DNA from: Legionella sp. PC1000
GTDB taxonomy: Bacteria; Pseudomonadota; Gammaproteobacteria; Legionellales; Legionellaceae
DNA: 64,000 nucleotides
Direction of reading: 5' to 3'
NCBI RefSeq assembly: GCF_014109805.1
Contig: NZ_CP059400.1
Span: 1,706,001 to 1,770,000 of the forward strand
Positions 46,709 to 55,998 of the stretch are shown here, one piece after another. The notes beneath the pieces are model-generated. The model saw only the letters and a program-made list of their open reading frames with translations, had not been told where the DNA came from and did not search any database. The translations under genes were made by a program, and so were the position numbers. Numbering within the stretch: the stretch's first letter is position 1; each line of letters opens with the position of its first letter.

Positions 46709-49182
46709 TAGTTAACAACCAAATTAATTAATTGCCTGTGTGCAACAACGATTGCTTTTTTTACTATTTTATCAGCCAGAAAATCTTTTACATGTTCTTT
46801 GGCTGCAGCAATTAATGTTTCTTCTGCAGCATCTACAGCCGCGGTAAATTGAGCTCTTAGTTTCCCATTAACTTGAACTACATAATCCACTTCATCAGTT
46901 TTCAGGGCACCTTTATCTACTCTTGGCCAGTTTGCATCAATAATTGCTTTTTCAAAGCCTAATTGTTGCCAGATATGATGGGTAATATGTGGTGTTATAG
47001 GAGCCAATAACCGCAACAGTATACTCATGCTGGAGTGAATAAAGAATTTATCTTCTTCAGTTTCTATAGAATAGCTCGATATTTCATTAAACAGCTTCAT
47101 GCAGCCTGAAACTACTGTATTGAACTGATTTCGATCATAATCATGTGTCGCTTGTGCGAGAGTTTGGTGCACAACAAGACGTGATTTTTTTAGCCGACTT
47201 TCTACTTGCTGCCAGTTCACATGTCCATTGCCACTTAGAATGATGTCATTGATTTCAATGAACATATTTTGATGCTGATGGGCAAAAGCCCAGACGCGTT
47301 TTAGAAAACGGTGCGCGCCTTCAACAGCAGTATCTGACCACTCTAATGATTGCTCAGGAGGTGCAGCAAACATAACAAATAGGCGTGCAGTGTCAGCTCC
47401 ATAAGTATCAATAAGATGATTGGGATCGACGACATTTCCCACAGACTTAGACATTTTATGTCCGTCTTTTAAAACCATCCCTTGGGTTAACAGCGCTTTA
47501 AATGGTTCATCCGAATTCACTAAACCTTCATCACGCATCAGCTTGTGGAAAAAGCGAGCGTAAAGTAAATGCATTACCGCATGTTCAATTCCACCCACAT
47601 ATTGATCTACAGGAGTCCAATATTTTGCTCGATCATCAAGCATGGCATTTTCCTGACCTTTACATGCAAAACGAGCATAATACCAAGATGACTCTACAAA
47701 AGTATCAAAAGTATCTGTCTCGCGAGATGCATCCTGACCGCATTTGGGACAGCTTACGTTAACAAATTCTGGACATTGAGCAAGGGGTGAGCCGGTTCCA
47801 GTGATTGTTACATTTTCAGGAAGAATTACTGGAAGATCTTCGTCTGGAACAGGTACAGTACCACATTGTTCGCATAAAATCATGGGAATAGGGGTGCCCC
47901 AATATCTTTGTCTTGATACGCCCCAGTCACGCAACCTATAGTTAATTGTTGCTTTTCCTGCATCATGTTCCTCAAGGAAACTGGTTATAGTTTCCACTGC
48001 TTGGGAGGAGCTTAATCCATCAAATTGACCTGAGTTAATTAATGTCCCTTCTTCGGTATAAGCAGATTTGCTTAAGTCATGTTTTTTGTCATTTGCAGGT
48101 TTAATAACTTCCTTAATAGGCAATTGGTATTTGCGTGCAAATTCCCAGTCTCTTTGATCGTGTGCTGGGACTGACATTACAGCTCCAGAACCGTATTGCA
48201 TAAGCACAAAATTTGCCACCCATATCGGTAGTTCTTCACCAGTAATAGGATGGACTGCCGACATCCCCGTATCAATACCTCGTTTTTCCATGGTAGCAAG
48301 TTCTGCTTCAGCCATTTTAGTACCTTGACAACTGTCAATGAACTCTTTGACTTCCTTATGAGCACTTGCTGCTTCCTTGGCAAGGGGATGATCCGTTGCT
48401 ACTGCAAGGTAGGTTGCCCCCATTAAGGTATCAGGGCGGGTTGTATATATTTTTAATCGTTTGGGATAATTATTGACATTGAAATGAATTTCGGTTCCAG
48501 TTGAGCGGCCTATCCAGTTGCGTTGCATTTGTTTTACTTGTGCAGGCCATTCGTCCAATGTATCTAGTGAACTGAGGAGCTCGTCAGCATAAGCTGTAAT
48601 TTTAATAAACCATTGGGAAATTTCTTTCCGCTCCACAAGAGCGCCAGAACGCCAGCCGCGCCCATCGACGACTTGTTCGTTTGCCAAAACGGTTTGATCC
48701 ACAGGATCCCAATTTACCACGGCATTTTTTTTGTACACTAACCCTTTTTCGAATAATCGAATAAAAAACCATTGCTCCCATCGATAATATTCTGGGGCAC
48801 AAGTACAAATTTCACGTCGCCAATCATAGGCATTACCAAGACGTAAGAATTGTTTTTTCATGGACTCTATATTTTTTTTGGTCCATTCAGCAGGAGGGAT
48901 TCCGTTTTTGATGGCTGCATTTTCAGCAGGCAAGCCAAATGCATCCCAACCTATGGGTTGAAGCACATTTTTACCCAAAGCACGTTGATAACGGGCAATA
49001 ACATCACCGATGGTGTAGTTACGAACATGCCCCATGTGCAATGTCCCACTTGGGTAGGGAAACATGGATAAACAATAAAATTTCTCTCTGTTTAAATCTT
49101 CTGAAACATTAAATGATTGTTTTTTATGCCAATACTGTTGAGCTTGTTCCTCAACTTCTTGTGGTATATAGGTATTATCCAT
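46708..49182 (-). CDS. leuS: Leucyl-tRNA synthetase
   Basis: This class I synthetase for tRNA-Leu has 824 residues. The HIGH motif is in [17 protein letters not shown], the CP1 editing domain includes the threonine-rich [16 protein letters not shown], and KMSKS is in [13 protein letters not shown]. The C-terminal anticodon-binding and extension domains are complete. It precedes lptE with a 1-bp stop/start overlap, and lnt lies upstream in the same direction. Confidence 0.97.
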   Translation of the reverse strand: MDNTYIPQEVEEQAQQYWHKKQSFNVSEDLNREKFYCLSMFPYPSGTLHMGHVRNYTIGDVIARYQRALGKNVLQPIGWDAFGLPAENAAIKNGIPPAEWTKKNIESMKKQFLRLGNAYDWRREICTCAPEYYRWEQWFFIRLFEKGLVYKKNAVVNWDPVDQTVLANEQVVDGRGWRSGALVERKEISQWFIKITAYADELLSSLDTLDEWPAQVKQMQRNWIGRSTGTEIHFNVNNYPKRLKIYTTRPDTLMGATYLAVATDHPLAKEAASAHKEVKEFIDSCQGTKMAEAELATMEKRGIDTGMSAVHPITGEELPIWVANFVLMQYGSGAVMSVPAHDQRDWEFARKYQLPIKEVIKPANDKKHDLSKSAYTEEGTLINSGQFDGLSSSQAVETITSFLEEHDAGKATINYRLRDWGVSRQRYWGTPIPMILCEQCGTVPVPDEDLPVILPENVTITGTGSPLAQCPEFVNVSCPKCGQDASRETDTFDTFVESSWYYARFACKGQENAMLDDRAKYWTPVDQYVGGIEHAVMHLLYARFFHKLMRDEGLVNSDEPFKALLTQGMVLKDGHKMSKSVGNVVDPNHLIDTYGADTARLFVMFAAPPEQSLEWSDTAVEGAHRFLKRVWAFAHQHQNMFIEINDIILSGNGHVNWQQVESRLKKSRLVVHQTLAQATHDYDRNQFNTVVSGCMKLFNEISSYSIETEEDKFFIHSSMSILLRLLAPITPHITHHIWQQLGFEKAIIDANWPRVDKGALKTDEVDYVVQVNGKLRAQFTAAVDAAEETLIAAAKEHVKDFLADKIVKKAIVVAHRQLINLVVN

Positions 49183-49250
49183 AGTCCGATTTTTTAAGTG
49201 ACTCTAAATCGCTAAGGATAACTCCTCTTGTGTCTGCCAGCAATAGATTA

Positions 49251-50783
49251 TTACTGGAATAAGCGACGAAGTTGAATAAAAAGTACAAAAGAAAGAAAAA
49301 TTGTGCAAAATATGAGTACTGGATACTCATACCAAATAATCCATGGAGTAAGTCCTTCAGCAGGAAATATACTACTTTGCAATAGCCCAGAACTAAATGG
49401 AGGCAGACTTTCTACTATATCTCCGCTTGAGTCAATTACTGATGATAAGCCGTCATTATTGACTACCACTTGATATCGTCCTGTAAGCAGGGAAAGGATT
49501 TGAGCCATTTGTAATTGTTGGTAGCTGGCTAATGAGTGTCCAAACCAGCCATTATCACTAATTGAAACGATCCATTGGGCTTTAGGCATTTGATCACGTA
49601 AAATATTGGGGTAAGCAATCTCATAACAAATGAGACTTGCTATAGGATGGTTTTCAATTCGAATTAGAGGTTGCTTTCTTTTCCCTGGTAATAAATTGGG
49701 TTCAGGTAAACTCAACCAACGATTAATGGTAACCAGAGGTTTGGGAATATATTCACCAAAAGGAACCAAATGGCGTTTGAGCTTTTTCCCTTTTGCCTGT
49801 CCAAGGGTAATTACCGAGTTGTAATAATTTGTTTCACTATCATTTGTAGGTTGTAAAATGCCTAACATAAGCGCGCTGTTCGCCTTCAAAGCTTTTTTGT
49901 TCAGTTTAAATAAGTATTTATCCAAATAACTTGCAGGCAGTGGTATGGCGGATTCTGGCAAAATAATTAATTGTTTACCTAGGAGTTTATTAATTGCATC
50001 TTCATAGTATTTTAATAAATTCCAAAATAAGGTTTCATCCCATTTATCGCGCATGGATAAATTAGCCTGAACAGCGCCTACACTGATAGGTTCTTGTTTG
50101 ATTTGTGACCATGAACTATTTTTGCAAAGTATTGGGCTCAAAATGATGAGTACAATTATGATCAAGTAGTGGTAACGTTTTTTGGTATTTTGTGACACAG
50201 CTAAAGTCAGTAATGCAGAAATTAAAATACAGACAAAACTGAGTCCATAAATCCCTAAAACAGGCGCGATGTATTTAATGGGAGTATCAATGAGCACGGT
50301 GCCTGTCAATAACCAAGGAAAACCGCTAAATAACGTAGCACGGCAGTATTCACTCAAGCACCATAAGACACAAAATAGAGTTAAAGACAACAATTGTCGA
50401 TTTTTAAACTTAAGCAATTGATAAAAATAAGCAACAAGGGCAGGGAAGAGCGCGAGATACATAATGAAAATTAATGTAACTAATCCTGCAAGTAAATAAT
50501 TGAGTTGGCCATAATCGTGGATACTGACTATAACCCAGGAAACTCCAAAACCGAAATAGCCTATCCCATAAAAAAAACCAAGTGAAAAGCCTTGTTTCGC
50601 AGAGCAATTTTGTAGGCTCGAATAGAGAAAGGCTAAACTCAACAGTGCTAATCCTGGTATATGGAAAGGGGCAAAACCAAAAGGAGCCAGAAGGCCTGCT
50701 ATAAATATAAAAAAGTATTTAACATAGCCAAAACGAATTGATGAACTCAAAGGGATAGAATTGGCTAAAGCGGTTTGCTTCAT
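49251..50783 (-). CDS. lnt: Apolipoprotein N-acyltransferase
   Basis: Lnt adds the third acyl chain to lipoproteins in the inner membrane. The 510-residue product has about six N-terminal membrane helices, then a nitrilase-like periplasmic domain with catalytic Glu in LIILPESAIPLPA, Lys in the KKLKRHLVPFGEY region, and Cys in ASLICYEIAYPN. A last C-terminal helix closes it. It stands 68 bp before leuS on the same strand. Confidence 0.94.
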   Translation of the reverse strand: MKQTALANSIPLSSSIRFGYVKYFFIFIAGLLAPFGFAPFHIPGLALLSLAFLYSSLQNCSAKQGFSLGFFYGIGYFGFGVSWVIVSIHDYGQLNYLLAGLVTLIFIMYLALFPALVAYFYQLLKFKNRQLLSLTLFCVLWCLSEYCRATLFSGFPWLLTGTVLIDTPIKYIAPVLGIYGLSFVCILISALLTLAVSQNTKKRYHYLIIIVLIILSPILCKNSSWSQIKQEPISVGAVQANLSMRDKWDETLFWNLLKYYEDAINKLLGKQLIILPESAIPLPASYLDKYLFKLNKKALKANSALMLGILQPTNDSETNYYNSVITLGQAKGKKLKRHLVPFGEYIPKPLVTINRWLSLPEPNLLPGKRKQPLIRIENHPIASLICYEIAYPNILRDQMPKAQWIVSISDNGWFGHSLASYQQLQMAQILSLLTGRYQVVVNNDGLSSVIDSSGDIVESLPPFSSGLLQSSIFPAEGLTPWIIWYEYPVLIFCTIFLSFVLFIQLRRLFQ

Positions 50784-50938
50784 GAGTTGTTAAAAAATTA
50801 TAAAACGATAAGATAATTGAGTCCTTTATCCAGGTCAAGAATTAGTGAAACATTTTATAACTGATCTGTCTCCTAATCCGGATGAAGTGCAAGCGAGTGT
50901 TTTAATGACATGAAATTGATTTGCAATAGATCACCACC

Positions 50939-51018
50939 GCCTACGTCTTGCGGCCTGTGTACAGGATCCCGCTTCGGTGCCATTCATGGATGCAGCGGAA
51001 AAGCTGCTGCACGTAGGC
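50939..51018. repeat. Degenerate copy of the GCCTACGT palindromic repeat
   Basis: GCCTACGT (50939-50946) and ACGTAGGC (51011-51018) form the outer arms. The segment from 50985 (CATGGATGCAGCGGAAAAG, then CTGCTGCACGTAGGC) aligns with the inner arm of the dead element at 28.3 kb (CATGGATGCCGCGAACAAG, then TCGCGGCACGTAGGC). It fills most of the 292-bp gap between lnt and the PHA synthase gene. Confidence 0.55.
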
Positions 51019-51075
51019 CTTTTTATGTACATCCACTCCCCATGACTTGCTTGCAGGGTCCAGAACTAGTGACTA

Positions 51076-52869
51076 TTATTTTTTCAGAACATAGGTTCCT
51101 GGTGCATCACAAATCGGTCTTATATCTTGCTCAGGATTGCCTAATTCAGGTGGTTTCTTTTTTGTACCAGAATAATCTGCAAGCCATTTTTCCCAGGCTG
51201 ACCACCACGAATCTTTAAAATGAGGTGCCCTTTCTAACCAAATGTTAGGGGCCAAATGTTTATCATCCAATTTATGGGTGAGCATTTGATAACTACGTCC
51301 ATCGTCCCCTGGTTCATTAACGATTCCTGTATTGTGCCCTGCATTAGTTAATACAAAGGTAATATCGCTATCAATAAAGTAATGAATTTTATACACCGAT
51401 TTCCAAGGCGCGATGTGATCTTTTATAGTGCTTACTGAAAAAATAGGTAATTCGATATCGGCAAGGTTAATGTTCTGATCATGAATCTTAAATCGTCCTT
51501 CAACTAAATCATTATTTAAAAATAACTTGCGCAGATACTCACTATGCATTTTATAAGGCATCCTGGTCGCATCGTAATTCCATGCCATTAGGTCACTTAC
51601 TGTCTGGCGTTTGCCCAATAAATAATCATATACCACACGAGACCAAATGAGATCTATGGAGCGTAACATATTAAACGCCCCTGCCATTTGCGAACCATCT
51701 AAATAGCCTTTTTCCCACATGATATCTTCAATATATGTAAGTTGGTTTTCATCGATAAATAGCTGCAATTCGCCTGCATCCTGAAAATCAGTTTGTGCTG
51801 CAAACAGCGTCATGGTTTTTAATCGATCATCATTATCAGCTGCCATTTTTGCAGCAACCATGGTTAATAAAGTCCCTCCAATACAATAACCTACGGCATG
51901 AACTTTTTTTTGCGGAATAATTTGATTAATTGTTTTTAATGCATCCATCACACCTTGTATTGCGTAATCAGAAAAGTCTAAGTCTCTATCTTCAGAGGTT
52001 GGATTTTTCCAGGAAATCATAAATACAGTATGCCCTTTATCTACTAAGAATTTAACCATGGAGTTGTTAGGCGAGAGATCAAGAATGTAATATTTCATAA
52101 TCCAGGCTGGGACGATTAAGACTGGTTCTGGGTGCACTGTTGAGGTTGTTGATTCATATTGAATCAGCTCAATTAAATGATTTCTATAAATAACTTTCCC
52201 GGATGTTACTGCTACATTCTTTCCTACTTTATATTGATCACTTCCCGCTGGTGGTTTGTCATTCAGTCTCCGGATGATGTCCTCAATAAAATTATTCCAT
52301 CCTTTGCTAAAATTCATGCCCCCTTCATTCATTGTGGCAGTAATTACTTCAGGATTTGTTCCAGGAAAATTAGATGGAGCAAAAACGTCCAGAATTTGGC
52401 GTGTTACAAAATTAACTATATTCTCATGATGGTTGGAAACTCCACGAAGATGTGTTGTAGCATCCTCCCACCATTCTTCTGTTAATAAAAAGGATTGTGA
52501 ATAAACATTGAATGGATACTGAGACCATAATTCATTTTGAAAGCGATGATCGGTTTGCCGTACTTCAACACAGGGTTCACATTTATCCTGGCTTTGTTGT
52601 TGTATGTATAACAATAAACGCCCTAGTTTTTGGAGTGCATTTTTATTTAAGTCAATTTGCTTTGCCGGCGAAAAAATTAAATAGATTAGCCAATCTGTAA
52701 AAGACATCATGAGTGTTCCTGGGGATAACCAGTTACACAATTGGCTTATTATCGCATGGAATAATCTATCAAAACTTACCCCTTCATAGTCGCATTTTTC
52801 TGATTCGGTTAATAAGGGGGCCTGGGCTTTCTTAGTAGATTTTGGGGGCTTCTTTTTCGATTTATTCAT
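51076..52869 (-). CDS. phaC: Poly(3-hydroxyalkanoate) synthase, class I type
   Basis: PhaC polymerises 3-hydroxyacyl-CoA into storage granules, which Legionella accumulates. The 597-residue product has the class I N-terminal domain and an alpha/beta-hydrolase core. Catalytic Cys329 lies in the lipase-like box HAVGYCIGGT, Asp in STIKDHIAPW and His in TNAGHNTGIVNEPG. Trp-rich segments such as SWWSAWEKWLADYSG are typical. AAGGAA precedes the ATG. A Lys/Pro-rich N-terminus is extra. Confidence 0.92.
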   Translation of the reverse strand: MNKSKKKPPKSTKKAQAPLLTESEKCDYEGVSFDRLFHAIISQLCNWLSPGTLMMSFTDWLIYLIFSPAKQIDLNKNALQKLGRLLLYIQQQSQDKCEPCVEVRQTDHRFQNELWSQYPFNVYSQSFLLTEEWWEDATTHLRGVSNHHENIVNFVTRQILDVFAPSNFPGTNPEVITATMNEGGMNFSKGWNNFIEDIIRRLNDKPPAGSDQYKVGKNVAVTSGKVIYRNHLIELIQYESTTSTVHPEPVLIVPAWIMKYYILDLSPNNSMVKFLVDKGHTVFMISWKNPTSEDRDLDFSDYAIQGVMDALKTINQIIPQKKVHAVGYCIGGTLLTMVAAKMAADNDDRLKTMTLFAAQTDFQDAGELQLFIDENQLTYIEDIMWEKGYLDGSQMAGAFNMLRSIDLIWSRVVYDYLLGKRQTVSDLMAWNYDATRMPYKMHSEYLRKLFLNNDLVEGRFKIHDQNINLADIELPIFSVSTIKDHIAPWKSVYKIHYFIDSDITFVLTNAGHNTGIVNEPGDDGRSYQMLTHKLDDKHLAPNIWLERAPHFKDSWWSAWEKWLADYSGTKKKPPELGNPEQDIRPICDAPGTYVLKK

Positions 52870-53050
52870 GACAATTCCTTTTATGAATTCAAGAATTTTT
52901 AAAATATAGTCCTTTTAAATATTATGTATTAAAAAATAGAATAACTCGATTTTAATATTCTCATTTTGTTTCGCACATAGTTTAGAGAATACTATCCAAT
53001 TCTGAATATTTTGTGTAGGATGATTGCGTTTTATAATGGGAGAGGGATAA

Positions 53051-54139
53051 ATGTATAATGTAATGATTACTGGTGCAGGGAAAATTGGTAGCTTAATCGC
53101 TTGTTTATTATCAGAGAGCGGCTCTTACCAAGTTCATCTGGTTGATATTGATTTTAATGGATCCGATGTAAAAAGGCTGTTGGACGCAGTACCCAAAATT
53201 AAAACTGTAGCCTTAGATGTTCGAGATCAGCAGTCAACCCAAGCTTATATGGAAAAAAATGGTATTGTGACTGTTATTTCAAGCCTTCCATATTTCCTAA
53301 ATACTTATGTTGCTGAAGCTGCAAAAGCTGCCAAAGCACATTATTTTGATCTCACCGAAGATACCGCGGTGACTGAAGCAGTGAAAGCAATTGCTCTTGA
53401 TGCAGAAACTGCATTTGTTCCTCAATGCGGGTTAGCTCCCGGATTTATCAGCATCGCTGCAAACAGTTTAATGCATGAGTTTGAAGAGTGTCACCATGTT
53501 AAATTACGTGTCGGAGCTCTTCCTCAAAATGCAAATAATGCCCTCCAATATTCATTAACTTGGTCAACTGATGGAGTTATTAATGAATACGGCAATCCTT
53601 GTTATGCAATTAAATATGGAAAAGCAGTAACTTTAGCACCTCTAGAAGGATTAGAAACAATTCAAATCGATGGTTGTGAATATGAAGCTTTTAATACCTC
53701 AGGTGGATTGGGAAGTTTGGCAGAATTACATGCAGGTAAAGTACAAACCATGAATTATAAAACAATGCGTTATCCTGGCCATTGTTCAAAGATGCGTTTA
53801 TTAATGAACGACTTGCGATTAAACCAAGATAGACCTACATTAAAACGAATTTTAGAAAATGCTATTCCTAAAACTTATCAAGATCTTGTGATTGTTTATG
53901 TTTCTGTTGAAGGAATGAAACGAGGCGAGTTAACCGAAAAAAATTATGTGAAAAAGATTTATCCTGCAGAAATTTGTGGTTTGGAATGGTCAGCAATTCA
54001 AATAAGTACTGCTTCTGGTGTTTGTGCAGTAGTTGATTTAGTGCTTGGGCAAGAGAATGAGTATAAGGGAATGATTTTACAAGAGAAATTCCAATTGTCT
54101 TCAGTACTGGAAAATCGTTTTGGTCGCTATTACGCTTAA
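53051..54139 (+). CDS. Saccharopine dehydrogenase-like oxidoreductase
   Basis: The 362-residue product has an N-terminal Rossmann fold with MITGAGKIGSLIACLL and a saccharopine-dehydrogenase C-terminal domain (PQCGLAPGFISIAANSLM). It probably splits saccharopine to glutamate and aminoadipate semialdehyde, or acts on a related secondary amine. The next gene encodes an ALDH7-type enzyme that would oxidise the semialdehyde, so a lysine breakdown role is likely. GGGAGAGGG precedes the ATG. Confidence 0.82.
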   Translation: MYNVMITGAGKIGSLIACLLSESGSYQVHLVDIDFNGSDVKRLLDAVPKIKTVALDVRDQQSTQAYMEKNGIVTVISSLPYFLNTYVAEAAKAAKAHYFDLTEDTAVTEAVKAIALDAETAFVPQCGLAPGFISIAANSLMHEFEECHHVKLRVGALPQNANNALQYSLTWSTDGVINEYGNPCYAIKYGKAVTLAPLEGLETIQIDGCEYEAFNTSGGLGSLAELHAGKVQTMNYKTMRYPGHCSKMRLLMNDLRLNQDRPTLKRILENAIPKTYQDLVIVYVSVEGMKRGELTEKNYVKKIYPAEICGLEWSAIQISTASGVCAVVDLVLGQENEYKGMILQEKFQLSSVLENRFGRYYA

Positions 54140-54207
54140 TCTAGAAATATCATGTTACTGTACCCGGATTATATTTTAGTGAGTCCGGGTTACTATGGAG
54201 ACATTTA

Positions 54208-55728
54208 ATGGACATATTAAAACGTTTGAAAATTCATGCAGTTAATCCTGGCGCTTTTAGTGGCCAAGGTTGGCAAAGTGGAGTTCATGAGCATCAACTA
54301 ATCTCTTATAACCCTGCAAATGGTGAAAAACTTGCAGAAATAGCAACATGCACTCTACGCGATTATGAAGAGGTAATGACTCGTGCTCAACATGCTGCGC
54401 ATGAATGGAAAAAAGTTCCTGCTCCCAAAAGAGGAGAAATCATCAGGCAAATTGGCCAGGCCTTGCGTGAACATAAAGATGCATTGGGAAGTTTGGTTTC
54501 ACTTGAAATGGGCAAATCCAAGCAGGAGGGGGACGGAGAGGTTCAGGAAATGATTGATATAGCCGATTTTGCGGTGGGTCAATCACGAATGTTATATGGT
54601 AATTCCATGCACTCCGAACGTCCTCAACACAGAATGTATGAGCAGTGGCATCCATATGGTATTGTTGGCGTTATTTCGGCGTTTAACTTTCCCGTTGCAG
54701 TTTGGTCTTGGAATGCTTTCCTGGCTGCTATCTGTGGTAATGTGACTCTGTGGAAACCTTCAGCAAAGACTCCTTTGTGTGCTATTGCGGTTCAGCATAT
54801 TTGCAATGATGTGTTAAGAGCTAATGGTTGTCCGGAAATATTTAGTTTAATTATTCCAGAAAGCCACGATGTGGTTGAGGAAATGGTTAATGATAAACGT
54901 ATCCCTCTTATTTCATTTACTGGCTCAACAGCTGTAGGTAAAAAGGTTGCAGAAAAAGTTGCTGCCCGATTAGGTAAAACTATCCTGGAATTAGGTGGTA
55001 ATAACGCAATTATTCTCGATGAATCAGCAGATCTTCATTTAGCAATCCCAGCCATTGTTTTTGGAGCAGTAGGTACTGCAGGTCAACGGTGTACTTCTAC
55101 ACGACGCTTATTTATTCATCATTCTAAGTATGATTATGTTGTAGAACGTTTACGTTTTGCCTATGAGCAAATAACAATTGGTGATCCTTTAGATAAGAAA
55201 AATTTAATGGGACCGCTTATTGATGAACAGGCTGTGCATCAATTTAATCAGGCAATAGCTCGAATTAAGGAAGCAGGCGGCCGGATTATTTTTGGCGGCG
55301 AACCAGTACAGCGTCCTGGTTTTTTTGTTCAGCCTACATTGGTATGTAATATAAAAAATCATTGGGAAATTGTACAGGAAGAAACATTCGCGCCAATTTT
55401 GTACGTTATGCCTTTTCAGACAATCGATGAGGCGATTGCTTTACAAAATCATGTACCTCAAGGATTGTCTTCTGCCATGTTCACCCAAAACCTGAAAAAT
55501 GCGGAACATTTTTTAAGTGCCTGGGGCAGTGATTGTGGAATTGCCAATATTAATATAGGGACTTCAGGTGCTGAAATTGGTGGTGCGTTTGGTGGAGAAA
55601 AAGAAACCGGAGGTGGGCGTGAATCGGGTTCTGATTCTTGGAAAGCATACATGCGTCGACAAACCAATACGATAAATTGGGGAAATGAACTACCCTTAGC
55701 GCAAGGCATTCGTTTTGATTTGTCTTGA
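54208..55728 (+). CDS. Aminoadipate-semialdehyde dehydrogenase, ALDH7 type
   Basis: The 506-residue aldehyde dehydrogenase resembles ALDH7A1/AmaB. The NAD-binding region has [14 protein letters not shown] and [15 protein letters not shown], the catalytic Glu is in [11 protein letters not shown] and Cys in [12 protein letters not shown]. The C-terminal [19 protein letters not shown] segment, with Gly-Gly-Gly-Arg-Glu, is an ALDH7 hallmark. It lies 68 bp after the saccharopine-dehydrogenase-like gene and probably completes its pathway. Confidence 0.87.
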   Translation: MDILKRLKIHAVNPGAFSGQGWQSGVHEHQLISYNPANGEKLAEIATCTLRDYEEVMTRAQHAAHEWKKVPAPKRGEIIRQIGQALREHKDALGSLVSLEMGKSKQEGDGEVQEMIDIADFAVGQSRMLYGNSMHSERPQHRMYEQWHPYGIVGVISAFNFPVAVWSWNAFLAAICGNVTLWKPSAKTPLCAIAVQHICNDVLRANGCPEIFSLIIPESHDVVEEMVNDKRIPLISFTGSTAVGKKVAEKVAARLGKTILELGGNNAIILDESADLHLAIPAIVFGAVGTAGQRCTSTRRLFIHHSKYDYVVERLRFAYEQITIGDPLDKKNLMGPLIDEQAVHQFNQAIARIKEAGGRIIFGGEPVQRPGFFVQPTLVCNIKNHWEIVQEETFAPILYVMPFQTIDEAIALQNHVPQGLSSAMFTQNLKNAEHFLSAWGSDCGIANINIGTSGAEIGGAFGGEKETGGGRESGSDSWKAYMRRQTNTINWGNELPLAQGIRFDLS

Positions 55729-55756
55729 TTTAAGGTAACTATTAGCACAGTTCACC

Positions 55757-55875
55757 GAAAAGCCATATTTGGTGCATCTTGGGCGAAAGCCATTCTAAAA
55801 AATGCTCACATAGCCATCTATGCTGCGCTTTTTTAGAATGGCTTTCGCCCAACCTGCACTCAAATCTGACTTTTC
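55757..55875. repeat. Long palindromic element with 24-bp perfect stem
   Basis: Bases 55779-55802 and 55829-55852 are perfect reverse complements (TTGGGCGAAAGCCATTCT plus six A). The 26-nt loop is between them. Homology of the arms continues outward with few mismatches (GTGCA/TGCAC and GAAAAG/CTTTTC), to about 55757 and 55875. It separates the ALDH gene from the beta-oxidation pair and could stop or stabilise transcripts. The size and symmetry look like a MITE-type repeat. Confidence 0.75.
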
Positions 55876-55998
55876 ACCAAGATTTTTAAAATTTTGGTGA
55901 ATGGATACGATTTAAGCAAATTGAAGGGTGAAGCGAGGCGTAACTCCGGTTACAATTCACCTCACCCCAGGCTACATTTAATTAACGAGGAAAAAAGA

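Noticed and set aside
50910..51218. 102-codon plus-strand frame
   Set aside because: It spans a degenerate repeat and the antisense 3' end of phaC.
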